Part shown: positions 1 to 6,211 of the stretch, in pieces
Layout: each line of letters begins with the position of its first letter
Numbering within the stretch: the first letter of the stretch is position 1
Assembly: GCA_031270925.1 (NCBI GenBank)
Contig: JAISWY010000109.1
Span: forward strand, 1-6,397
Length of the DNA: 6,397 nucleotides
From: Candidatus Symbiothrix sp.
Lineage (GTDB): Bacteria; Bacteroidota; Bacteroidia; Bacteroidales; Azobacteroidaceae
Direction: 5' to 3'
The notes under the pieces: model-generated
Database searches by the model: none
The model's input: the letters and a program-made list of their open reading frames with translations, nothing else
Told to the model about the DNA's origin: nothing
Program-made: the position numbers and the translations under genes

Positions 1-810
1 TGCAATAATTTGTATAAGTATTTCGTATCCTCGCTGATTTTTCATACTCACTTTGTCCATAGTCCGCAGAATTGCCGAAATGCCATTGGTTAATTGCGTG
101 CTATACACACCGCTAATAACATCTAAGTCGTCGATAGTTCTTTTACTGCGGTCGATTTTAGGGTTGTAAATTTTTTGTTTCAGTAAATCAAAACTCGGAA
201 TTGAGCTGTAAGCATCGGTCAAATGTAGTTGTAAATCTTTTGTTTGACTTTCTTCTTTTTTGGCGTTAAAACTTTCATTTAATCTCAAAAATTTACCGTT
301 ATGCTTTTTGAAAAGAAACAACCTTTCCGTATCATACAGTATTCCCAGACAAAAATCATTTTCCGACTCTTTTAGAGCGGGCTTTAATTGTTGATTCCAA
401 ACGGTTTCAGTGTCTTTGCTACCTTCTTTTTTGATTTCCACAACTGCCATAATATGCTTTCGCAACCAATCCAAGTCTTCCTGATTTTTGTCGTTGTGGT
501 ATGATTTATAATGCTCAAACCAATTGGCGTCGTCAAAAATAGCGCAATCAAATTTTATTGGAGCAGAATTTTTATTTCCCTTTGGAAAATAAACTTCTGT
601 ACCGATGTAATCTTTAGCATACAAGCCCGAATTGACCAGCGCATACAAAAACTGCCATTTGTAGTATTGTTCGTTTTGGCTTCCGTCTTTTTTTACAATG
701 GAAGTTTTTTTGTTCAAGGTCGAATGTTCGGGCAGGAAGCTGTCAAATTCTTGAATATTTTTATTTTGACTGTCAAATTCTATTTTTGCTTGTGAAAATG
801 ATTTTAACAT
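1..810 (-). CDS. N-terminal part of a restriction / N-6 DNA methylase-like protein, cut by window edge
   Basis: Reading the minus strand from the ATG at 810-808 gives 270 codons without a stop, ending exactly at base 1, so the gene continues outside the window. The protein starts MLKSFSQAKIEF. Residues about 45-145 look like a PD-(D/E)XK nuclease fold of the HsdR-N type: E72, D88 (in IKFDCAIFDD) and E125-I-K127 (in AVVEIKKEG), followed by Q140-Q141. The last visible part, around DKVSMKNQRGYEILIQ (residues 252-267), resembles the helical region preceding the N-6 adenine methylase domain in large Bacteroidetes restriction-modification proteins. The methylase domain itself would lie off the edge and is not seen. 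Inferred role: host defence by DNA cleavage/modification. Base composition is clearly more AT-rich than pnp, hinting at horizontal acquisition. It is transcribed divergently from pnp. That it is coding is nearly certain; the family call is moderate. It could instead be a stand-alone nuclease. Confidence 0.72.
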   Translation of the reverse strand, partial: MLKSFSQAKIEFDSQNKNIQEFDSFLPEHSTLNKKTSIVKKDGSQNEQYYKWQFLYALVNSGLYAKDYIGTEVYFPKGNKNSAPIKFDCAIFDDANWFEHYKSYHNDKNQEDLDWLRKHIMAVVEIKKEGSKDTETVWNQQLKPALKESENDFCLGILYDTERLFLFKKHNGKFLRLNESFNAKKEESQTKDLQLHLTDAYSSIPSFDLLKQKIYNPKIDRSKRTIDDLDVISGVYSTQLTNGISAILRTMDKVSMKNQRGYEILIQIIA

Positions 811-855
811 AATTTTGTTATTTTTAATTTTATAACTTTTTATATAAATCATCGG

Positions 856-863
856 CAAAGATA
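856..863 (-). promoter_or_regulatory. Bacteroidetes-type promoter (-7 box) for the minus-strand restriction-like gene
   Basis: On the minus strand this reads TATCTTTG, a perfect match to TAnnTTTG, the -7 element of the Bacteroidetes primary sigma factor. It lies about 45 bases before the ATG at 810, giving a plausible leader of about 40 nt. No good TTTG was found 19-21 nt upstream, where TTAT stands instead, so the -33 element is weak. Confidence 0.5.
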
Positions 864-870
864 GTGCTTT

Positions 871-902
871 TTTGCGTATCCCGATAATTATTTTTATCTT
901 TG
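871..902 (+). promoter_or_regulatory. Bacteroidetes-type promoter for pnp
   Basis: TTTG at 871-874 and TATCTTTG at 895-902 are separated by 20 nt, matching the Bacteroidetes consensus TTTG-N19-21-TAnnTTTG. Transcription would start near 909, leaving a short AT-rich leader of about 34 nt before the ATG at 943. This interval also holds the region upstream of the divergent promoter, so the two may interfere with each other. Confidence 0.7.
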
Positions 903-942
903 TCGGATTTTAAAAGTAGAAAAAATTAGTAAGAGATTATTT

Positions 943-3180
943 ATGATTAATCCGATTGTAAAAACAATTGAGTTGGGCGATGGACGCACCATTACCCTCG
1001 AAACCGGAAAGTTGGCCAAACAAGCCGACGGTTCCGTCGTGTTGCGAATGAACAACACCATGATGCTGGCCACCGTATGTGCGGCCAAAGATGCAAATCC
1101 GGGAACGGATTTTATGCCTTTACAGGTAGAGTATAAAGAGAAATTTTCGGCTTTTGGCCGTTTTCCCGGCGGTTTTACCAAGCGGGAAGGTCGCGCTTCG
1201 GACTATGAGATTTTAACCTGTCGTTTAGTCGACCGCGTCTTGCGTCCCTTGTTTCCCGACGATTTTCATGCGGAAGTTTTTGTCAATATTATATTGTATT
1301 CGTCCGACGGAAAAGATATTCCCGATGCTTTGGCCGGTTTAGCAGCCTCGGCAGCCTTGGCCGTTTCGGATATTCCCTTCAATGGTCCGATTTCGGAAGT
1401 GCGTGTCGGTCGAATCGATGGTCAATTTGTGATAAATCCGACGTTTGAACAACTCGAACAAGCCGACATCGACATCATGGTCGGCGCCACCCTCGACAAT
1501 ATTATGATGGTGGAAGGCGAAATGAAAGAAGTTTCGGAAGCCGAAATGCTCGAAGCCATCAAATTTGCCCACGAAGCCATCAAAGTGCAATGTCAAGCTC
1601 AGATCGAACTGACCGAAGCAGTCGGCAAAACCGAAAAACGCGAATATTGCCATGAAGTAAACGACGAAGATTTACGTGCCGACATCAAAGCTAAATTGTA
1701 CGATAAAGTATATGCCATCGCCAAATCGGGACAAGGCAAACACGAACGCAGCGACGCTTTCCATGCCGTTGTGGATGAATACATTGCCGCCATTCCCGAA
1801 GAAGAACTGACCGACGAAAAGAAAGCTTTAATCGGCCGCTACTACCACGATGTGGAAAAAGAAGCGATGCGCCGTTGCATCTTGGACGAAGGTCGGCGTT
1901 TGGATGGCCGCAAAACCAATGAGATCCGTTCGATTTGGTCGGAAATAGATCCGATTCCGGGCCCTCACGGTTCGTCGATTTTTACGCGCGGTGAAACGCA
2001 ATCGCTTTCTACCGTAACCTTGGGTACGAAATTAGACGAAAAAATAATCGACGACGTATTGTGCAACGATAAATCGCGTTTTCTCCTGCATTATAATTTC
2101 CCGCCTTTCGCAACCGGAGAAGCCAAACCGCAACGCGGTGTCGGCCGTCGTGAAGTGGGACATGGAAACTTGGCGCACCGAGCCTTGAAATCGATGATTC
2201 CTGAAAATTATCCTTACGTGATTCGTATTGTTTCCGATATTTTGGAATCGAACGGCTCATCGTCAATGGCAACGGTTTGCGCCGGAACATTGGCTTTGAT
2301 GGATGCCGGCGTACAAATCAAACGCCCTGTTTCGGGTATCGCCATGGGTTTGATTTCCGAAAATAAAGGCAAAAACTATGCTGTTCTTTCCGATATTTTG
2401 GGCGACGAAGACCACTTGGGCGACATGGATTTCAAAGTAACCGGAACCGAAAAAGGGATCACGGCTACACAAATGGACATCAAGGTGGATGGACTTTCCT
2501 ACGAAATCTTGGAAAACGCTTTGGCACAGGCAAAAGAAGGTCGCAGCCATATCTTGGGTAAGATTTTGGAAACCATCCAAGAACCGCGCGCCGACCTTAA
2601 ACCGCACGCACCGCGCATCGAAGTGATTATGATTCCGAAAGAATTTATCGGCGCAGTAATAGGTCCGGGCGGAAAAATCATCCAAGGCATTCAGGAAGAA
2701 ACAGGCACAGTTATCACGATCGAAGAAATCGGCAACGAAGGTCGCGTAGAAATTGCAGCCATCAACAAAACATCGATTGATGCGGCTATGGCCAAAGTGC
2801 AAGGCATAGTGGCCATTCCCGAAGTCGGCGAAATTTACGAAGGCAAAATCCAATCGGTAATGCCTTACGGCGCTTTCGTCGAATTTATGCCGGGCAAAGA
2901 CGGTTTGCTGCACATATCCGAAATCGACTGGAAACGATTGGAAACGGTGGAAGAAACCGGCTTGAAAGAAGGCGATACCGTGCAAGTGAAATTGCTGGAC
3001 ATCGATCCGAAAACAGGTAAATTCAAACTTTCGCGTAAAGCCTTGCTACCTAAACCGGAAGGATATGTTGAGCGTCCTGAACGAGGCGAACGACCTGACC
3101 GGGGCGATCGCAACAATCGTTCGAGAAACAACGACCGTTCTGAACATCGTGGCGGCCAAGTTTTTCGTCCGCAACGTTAA
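943..3180 (+). CDS. pnp: Polyribonucleotide nucleotidyltransferase (PNPase)
   Basis: Complete 745-residue polynucleotide phosphorylase, a phosphorolytic 3'-5' exoribonuclease that releases nucleoside diphosphates and works as a trimer in mRNA decay. Visible order: first RNase PH domain (about 12-145, with FGRFPGGF and RPLFPDDF), a helical domain (about 150-240), the second, catalytic RNase PH domain (about 320-545), a KH domain with VIGPGGKI (GPGG at 574-577), an S1 domain (about 629-701, with [18 protein letters not shown]), and a charged Arg/Gly/Asp/Asn-rich tail (about 706-745). By alignment with the E. coli enzyme, metal ligands D486, D492 and K494 correspond to D490, D496 and K498 here, in [12 protein letters not shown]. 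The phosphate-binding SSSM loop precedes ATVCAG. The ATG at 943 fits the family N-terminus ([15 protein letters not shown]); no Shine-Dalgarno is seen, as expected for Bacteroidetes. rpsO, the frequent upstream partner in proteobacteria, is absent. The basic tail is probably disordered and RNA-binding. Confidence 0.98.
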   Translation: MINPIVKTIELGDGRTITLETGKLAKQADGSVVLRMNNTMMLATVCAAKDANPGTDFMPLQVEYKEKFSAFGRFPGGFTKREGRASDYEILTCRLVDRVLRPLFPDDFHAEVFVNIILYSSDGKDIPDALAGLAASAALAVSDIPFNGPISEVRVGRIDGQFVINPTFEQLEQADIDIMVGATLDNIMMVEGEMKEVSEAEMLEAIKFAHEAIKVQCQAQIELTEAVGKTEKREYCHEVNDEDLRADIKAKLYDKVYAIAKSGQGKHERSDAFHAVVDEYIAAIPEEELTDEKKALIGRYYHDVEKEAMRRCILDEGRRLDGRKTNEIRSIWSEIDPIPGPHGSSIFTRGETQSLSTVTLGTKLDEKIIDDVLCNDKSRFLLHYNFPPFATGEAKPQRGVGRREVGHGNLAHRALKSMIPENYPYVIRIVSDILESNGSSSMATVCAGTLALMDAGVQIKRPVSGIAMGLISENKGKNYAVLSDILGDEDHLGDMDFKVTGTEKGITATQMDIKVDGLSYEILENALAQAKEGRSHILGKILETIQEPRADLKPHAPRIEVIMIPKEFIGAVIGPGGKIIQGIQEETGTVITIEEIGNEGRVEIAAINKTSIDAAMAKVQGIVAIPEVGEIYEGKIQSVMPYGAFVEFMPGKDGLLHISEIDWKRLETVEETGLKEGDTVQVKLLDIDPKTGKFKLSRKALLPKPEGYVERPERGERPDRGDRNNRSRNNDRSEHRGGQVFRPQR

Positions 3181-3185
3181 GAGAT

Positions 3186-3210
3186 CAAGAATAATTAACA
3201 ATTTTTCTTG
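3186..3210 (+). terminator. Possible weak terminator hairpin after pnp
   Basis: Six bases after the pnp stop is an imperfect inverted repeat: CAAGAA (3186-3191) pairs with TTCTTG (3205-3210), then a T/T mismatch, then AATT (3193-3196) with AATT (3200-3203) around an AAC loop. Only three T follow. The stem is AT-rich, so termination strength is doubtful. The right arm overlaps the -33 element of the next promoter. Confidence 0.4.
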
Positions 3211-3237
3211 TTTAGAAGAAAATATTTGCTACCTTTG
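3207..3237 (+). promoter_or_regulatory. Bacteroidetes-type promoter for the UDP-sugar gene pair
   Basis: TTG at 3208-3210 and TACCTTTG at 3230-3237 are 19 nt apart, a good match to the TTTG-N19-21-TAnnTTTG consensus. Transcription would start near 3244, which leaves an unusually long leader of about 157 nt before the ATG at 3401. This promoter would drive the dehydrogenase and the overlapping epimerase independently of pnp. Confidence 0.65.
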
Positions 3238-3275
3238 CGGCTCCTTATTAGAAAAAACAGGAAATGCAAAGTATT

Positions 3276-3318
3276 GAATCCTGAGCGAATCTTCTGTGTA
3301 AGAGATTCGACAGGATTC
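3276..3318 (+). promoter_or_regulatory. Strong two-part hairpin in the 5' leader of the dehydrogenase gene
   Basis: GAATCCTG (3276-3283) pairs perfectly with CAGGATTC (3311-3318). Inside it, CGAATCT (3286-3292) pairs perfectly with AGATTCG (3303-3309) around a 10-nt loop. The two stems are separated only by AG on one side and A on the other, giving 15 Watson-Crick pairs. No T run follows, so it is not an ordinary intrinsic terminator. It sits in the predicted leader and could affect mRNA stability, translation or transcript elongation. I do not recognise it as a known riboswitch. Confidence 0.5.
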
Positions 3319-3340
3319 TTCAAGAATAGATATTAGAATG

Positions 3341-3361
3341 TGGTTCCGTCTCAGGGAGCCA
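3341..3361 (+). promoter_or_regulatory. Second leader hairpin before the dehydrogenase gene
   Basis: TGGTTCC (3341-3347) can pair with GGGAGCCA (using 3355-3361) through seven pairs including one G-U, around the loop GTCTCAG. A further small stem, ATGC-GAA-GCAT (3364-3374), follows directly. Together with the hairpin at 3276-3318 this makes a structured leader of about 100 nt that ends 26 bases before the ATG. Confidence 0.35.
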
Positions 3362-3400
3362 TGATGCGAAGCATTGATAAACGATAAGGTTATATAAATA

Positions 3401-4708
3401 ATGAATATTGCGGTAGTCGGCACAGGGTATGTAGGCTTGGTTACGGGAACTTGTTTCTCGGAAGTAGGTATTGATGTAACATGCGTGGATGTCGATAAAA
3501 AGAAAATCGACAACCTGAAAGAAGGCATCCTTCCCATTTACGAACCCGGCTTGGAAGAGTTGGTAAAAAAGAATTTCAAAGCCGGCCGCTTGCATTTTAC
3601 TACCGAACTGACAGACTGTTTAGACGATGTGGACGTGATTTTCAGCGCCGTTGGCACTCCTCCCGATGAAGATGGCAGCGCCGATTTGCGTTATGTCTTG
3701 GAGGTCGCCCGCAGCATCGGAAAAAACATCAATAACTACGTTTTGGTGGTTACAAAAAGCACAGTTCCCGTAGGAACGGCAGCAAAAGTAAAGGCCGCCA
3801 TTCAGGAGGAATTGGATAAACGCGGATTGGATATATTGTTTGATGTCGCCTCGAATCCCGAATTTTTGAAAGAAGGAACGGCAGTCAAAGATTTTATGGA
3901 GCCGGATCGCATTGTGGTTGGAATCGAAAGCGAAAGAGCGAAAGAGTTAATCGATCGCTTATATAAACCGTTCACAATGAACCATTACCGGACAATATTT
4001 ACCGACATTCCTTCGGCCGAAATGATTAAATACGCTGCGAATGCCATGCTGGCCACTCGCATTTCGTTTATGAACGACATTGCCAATTTGTGTGCATTGG
4101 TCGGCGCCGATGTGAATATGGTGCGGCGTGGAATCGGTTCGGATACACGTATCGGAAACAAATTTCTTTATCCGGGTTGCGGTTACGGCGGCTCGTGTTT
4201 TCCGAAAGACGTAAAGGCATTGATAAAAACCGCCGCGCAAAACGGTTACAATATGCAAGTTTTACAAGCGGTTGAGGCAGTAAACGAATCCCAGAAAACC
4301 ATCCTTTTTGAAAAATTAAACCGCGTTTTAGCCGGCGATTTGAAAGGCAAAACCATTGCATTGTGGGGCTTGGCTTTCAAACCCGAAACCGACGATATGC
4401 GCGAATCGACCGCTTTGGTAATGATCGATTTACTGTTGAAAGCCGGATGTACCGTCAAAGTATATGATCCGGTGGCGATGGACGAATGTAAACGTCGAGT
4501 CGGCGACAGCGTAATTTACGCTCGCGATATGTACGAAGCCGCATTGGAGGCCGACGCCATGCTGTTATTAACCGAATGGAAAGAGTTTCGCTTGCCTTCT
4601 TGGAAAGTTTTGCAGAAAACGATGAATGCTCCGCTTGTTTTGGATGGGCGGAATATTTATGATAAAAAAGAGATGCAAGCCAACGGCTTTGTTTATGAAT
4701 GCATCTAA
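3401..4708 (+). CDS. ugd: UDP-glucose 6-dehydrogenase
   Basis: Complete 435-residue member of the UDP-glucose/GDP-mannose dehydrogenase family, the usual length. It oxidises UDP-glucose to UDP-glucuronate with two NAD+ in the cytoplasm. The N-terminal Rossmann motif is GTGYVGL (7-13). Family catalytic residues are present: E154 in NPEFLKEG, K210 and N214 in EMIKYAANAM, and the nucleophile C266 with K269 in GYGGSCFPKD. The C-terminal UDP-binding domain holds LWGLAFKPETDDMRES. The ATG at 3401 gives the canonical start MNIAVVGTGYVG; no strong ribosome site is seen. It follows its own promoter and structured leader. The last 14 bases overlap the next gene, an epimerase that uses UDP-glucuronate, which supports UDP-glucose rather than GDP-mannose or UDP-ManNAc as substrate. 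Product use is inferred to be surface polysaccharide synthesis. Confidence 0.95.
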   Translation: MNIAVVGTGYVGLVTGTCFSEVGIDVTCVDVDKKKIDNLKEGILPIYEPGLEELVKKNFKAGRLHFTTELTDCLDDVDVIFSAVGTPPDEDGSADLRYVLEVARSIGKNINNYVLVVTKSTVPVGTAAKVKAAIQEELDKRGLDILFDVASNPEFLKEGTAVKDFMEPDRIVVGIESERAKELIDRLYKPFTMNHYRTIFTDIPSAEMIKYAANAMLATRISFMNDIANLCALVGADVNMVRRGIGSDTRIGNKFLYPGCGYGGSCFPKDVKALIKTAAQNGYNMQVLQAVEAVNESQKTILFEKLNRVLAGDLKGKTIALWGLAFKPETDDMRESTALVMIDLLLKAGCTVKVYDPVAMDECKRRVGDSVIYARDMYEAALEADAMLLLTEWKEFRLPSWKVLQKTMNAPLVLDGRNIYDKKEMQANGFVYECI

Positions 4709-5720
4709 AATATTGATAACCGGAACCGCCGGCTTTATTGGCTTTCATTTGGCAAAACGTTTATTGTCGGATGGCTTAGAAGTTGTCGGCTTGGACAATA
4801 TCAACGACTATTACGATGTTCGTTTGAAATACGATCGTTTGCATGCAACCGGGATTTCGTCCCATTCAATCGAATACGGCCAATTGATTCAAAGTCAAGC
4901 ATATAAAAACTATCGTTTTGTCAAAGCCAATTTGGAAGACCGGGAATTGCTTGAAAATCTGTTTGTTACCGAAAAATTCGATATAGTAGTTAATCTTGCG
5001 GCTCAGGCGGGCGTAAGGTATTCCATCGAAAATCCACGAGCATACATCGACAGTAACATTGTCGGATTTATAAACATTTTGGAATGTTGTCGGCACAATC
5101 AGATCAAGCATTTGGTTTACGCAAGTTCGAGCAGCGTTTATGGCAATAGCGATAAAGTGCCGTTTTCGGAACGAGACAGAGTTGATAATCCTATAAGTTT
5201 ATACGCCGCCACGAAAAAAGCCAACGAACTGATGGCGCACACATACAGCCATTTATACCATCTTCCCACTACCGGCTTGCGCTTTTTCACGGTTTATGGA
5301 CCTTATGGTCGTCCGGATATGGCTCCGATACTTTTTGCAAAAGCGATTATTGAGGGCGAGCCGATAAAAGTGTTTAACCATGGCGATATGAGTCGGGATT
5401 TTACTTATATTGACGATATAATAGAAGGTATTGTTCGCGTAATCGACAATATTCCAAAAGAAAACACAGAACATCCTTATTATAATATATTCAACATTGG
5501 CCATTCCGACCCTGTTCCCTTGATGGATTTTATTCAAACAATGGAAAATGCGCTCGGCAAAAAAGCCATACTTGAAATGTATCCGATGCAGCAAGGGGAT
5601 GTAAAAACTACTTATGCCGATACCACAGAGCTTGATAAAGCGGTTGGATATAAACCAAAAACAGATTTGAAAGAAGGCTTGAAAGCGTTTGCGGAGTGGT
5701 ATCGCAATTTTGTATATTGA
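4695..5720 (+). CDS. UDP-glucuronate 4-epimerase-type NAD-dependent epimerase (CapI/GAE-like)
   Basis: Extended short-chain dehydrogenase of 341 residues from the ATG at 4695. The frame is open further upstream (an ATG at 4626), but those codons lie deep inside the dehydrogenase gene and the family N-terminus is MNASKILITGTAGFIG, so 4695 is preferred. NAD-binding GTAGFIG covers residues 10-16, with D34 ending the second strand. The stretch DNINDYYDVRLKYDRL (34-49) is typical of UDP-glucuronate 4-epimerases. The catalytic set is the serine run S144-S147 before VYG, and Y170 with K174 (YAATK). LRFFTVYGPYGRPDMA and SRDFTYIDD are also family hallmarks. Expected reaction: reversible UDP-glucuronate to UDP-galacturonate, taking the product of the upstream dehydrogenase. 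The 14-base overlap suggests translational coupling. Substrate choice (UDP-GlcA versus UDP-Glc or UDP-GlcNAc) is inferred from motifs and neighbour. Confidence 0.9.
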   Translation: MNASKILITGTAGFIGFHLAKRLLSDGLEVVGLDNINDYYDVRLKYDRLHATGISSHSIEYGQLIQSQAYKNYRFVKANLEDRELLENLFVTEKFDIVVNLAAQAGVRYSIENPRAYIDSNIVGFINILECCRHNQIKHLVYASSSSVYGNSDKVPFSERDRVDNPISLYAATKKANELMAHTYSHLYHLPTTGLRFFTVYGPYGRPDMAPILFAKAIIEGEPIKVFNHGDMSRDFTYIDDIIEGIVRVIDNIPKENTEHPYYNIFNIGHSDPVPLMDFIQTMENALGKKAILEMYPMQQGDVKTTYADTTELDKAVGYKPKTDLKEGLKAFAEWYRNFVY

Positions 5721-5792
5721 AGATTTTTTGGAACTTTGGTTGCTTTCGCCAATACTAAAGGCGGTAAAGTATTGGTGGGACTATTATCTTGA
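5721..5792 (+). pseudogene. AlbA_2 (Schlafen-type) ATP-binding domain scrap
   Basis: Immediately after the epimerase stop and in the same frame, 23 codons read RFF followed by GTLVAFANTKGGKVLVG, then stop at 5790-5792. The sequence strongly resembles the conserved core (ETLVAFANTKGG.v.vG) of AlbA_2 DNA-binding/ATP-binding proteins. Everything before and after that core is missing, so this is a fragment of about 20 residues with no start codon. It is presumably left over from a gene lost by deletion. Short length limits confidence. Confidence 0.5.
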
Positions 5793-5983
5793 CTCCAATC
5801 ACAATCAAAGATGGATTGACTGTTTCTACGGGATTATCCTCTGGATGCCATTTGAGAGATTGTTATCAATGTGATAATGCATCGCGATTACACGCATCGC
5901 GGCAATTCGTCGATAAAGATTTTCCCCGACCGTATAGAATTTTTCAGGTATCCGACCCGGGGAAAAACTCCATGAAGAAATGA
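5789..5983 (+). pseudogene. Possible relic of a hexapeptide-repeat acyltransferase C-terminus
   Basis: A 64-codon frame contains TPITIKDG near its start and, later, CDNA, HAS, then VDKDFPRPYRIF and PGK...KK at the end. Spacing and residues loosely follow the end of left-handed beta-helix acetyltransferases (PI.IKDG ... GDNA...A.SVV.KD.PPY.I..G.P.K..KK), such as WcaF-like enzymes. The repeats in the middle are badly degraded and no upstream catalytic part exists. Its last 40 bases overlap, in another frame, the much clearer PseB-type motif, so at least the end may be a chance resemblance. Treat as tentative. Confidence 0.22.
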
Positions 5984-6168
5984 TCACAGAAGTTGATTTT
6001 TTTGCAGGTTATTCGCCGGACGTATCAATCATGGAGATAAAGTCAAGGAATTATTACAACCATGCAGAGAGTTTGCTTATCACTGTCGATGATGCGCAGG
6101 TTTTTGCAGTGATCGTTCTGTCATTAATACCACTATTAAAAACTCTCAAAATGTTTGGAACGCTTTGA
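5938..6168 (+). pseudogene. Relic of a PseB/FlaA1-type UDP-GlcNAc 4,6-dehydratase C-terminus
   Basis: From 5941 one frame reads FSGIRPGEKLHEEMITE. GIRPGEKLHEEMI is a hallmark near the C-terminus of PseB-type inverting UDP-GlcNAc 4,6-dehydratases and related FlaA1/CapD proteins. A TAG at 5935-5937 closes the frame upstream. One frame over, 5928-5939 reads DRIE, and removing one T from the T5 run just after it would join the two into a longer match, so a frameshift is likely. After about residue 17 of the match the frame runs on to a stop at 6166-6168 without further similarity that I recognise. The first two-thirds of the enzyme, including the Rossmann fold, is absent. An ATG at 5980 inside the motif is not a real start. 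Intact homologues begin pseudaminic acid or related sugar synthesis. Confidence 0.6.
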
Positions 6169-6211
6169 TTAGTGTCGTTGCTGTACCTGAATAGTTACCT
6201 ATAATTAAATA

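Larger units (their letters stand above)
5721..6211. other. Gene-free interval of 491 bases containing decayed gene relics
   Basis: No frame on either strand gives a full-length, recognisable protein here. Open stretches are about 60 codons or shorter. Recognisable protein motifs appear in different plus-strand frames and break off abruptly, as expected for pseudogene debris at a rearrangement point between the epimerase and the LegB-like gene. About 6000-6211 holds nothing I can name: a short plus-strand frame ending at 6194 (with NVWNALISVVAVPE) and the C-terminal part of the frame that opens at 5980 are unrecognised. No clear promoter or terminator is visible. Confidence 0.7.

Noticed and set aside
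511..795. Plus-strand open frame of 94 codons
   Set aside because: It lies opposite the uninterrupted minus-strand restriction-like gene, has no promoter and gives a low-complexity F/I-rich product with no recognisable motif.
2263..2985. Minus-strand open frame of 240 codons inside pnp
   Set aside because: It is the shadow of a strongly conserved PNPase region; its His/Phe/Asp-rich product is typical of antisense reading of a biased coding strand.
3264..3284. Tiny leader ORF (ATG to TGA, six residues MQSIES) in the ugd leader
   Set aside because: The AGGA is too close to the ATG, the peptide has no run of a regulatory amino acid, and so short an ORF arises easily by chance.
3276..3318. Leader hairpin as an intrinsic terminator
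   Set aside because: The stem is strong but is followed by TTCAAG, not a T run.
4626..4694. Upstream ATG at 4626 as start of the epimerase
   Set aside because: It would overlap ugd by 83 bases and add 23 residues before the canonical KILITGTAGFIG start; the ATG at 4695 fits the family.
5980..6168. 62-codon frame as a real small gene
   Set aside because: Its ATG is an internal methionine of the GEKLHEEMITE motif; the frame is better explained as the tail of a dehydratase relic.
6200..6205. TATAAT before the LegB-like start as a sigma-70 promoter
   Set aside because: It is only 6 bases from the ATG, too close for a normal -10 box, and Bacteroidetes use TAnnTTTG instead.
6000..6211. Possible transposase or insertion-sequence remnant on either strand
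   Set aside because: Reading all frames gave no DDE-type motif, no terminal inverted repeats at the edges and no target duplication.
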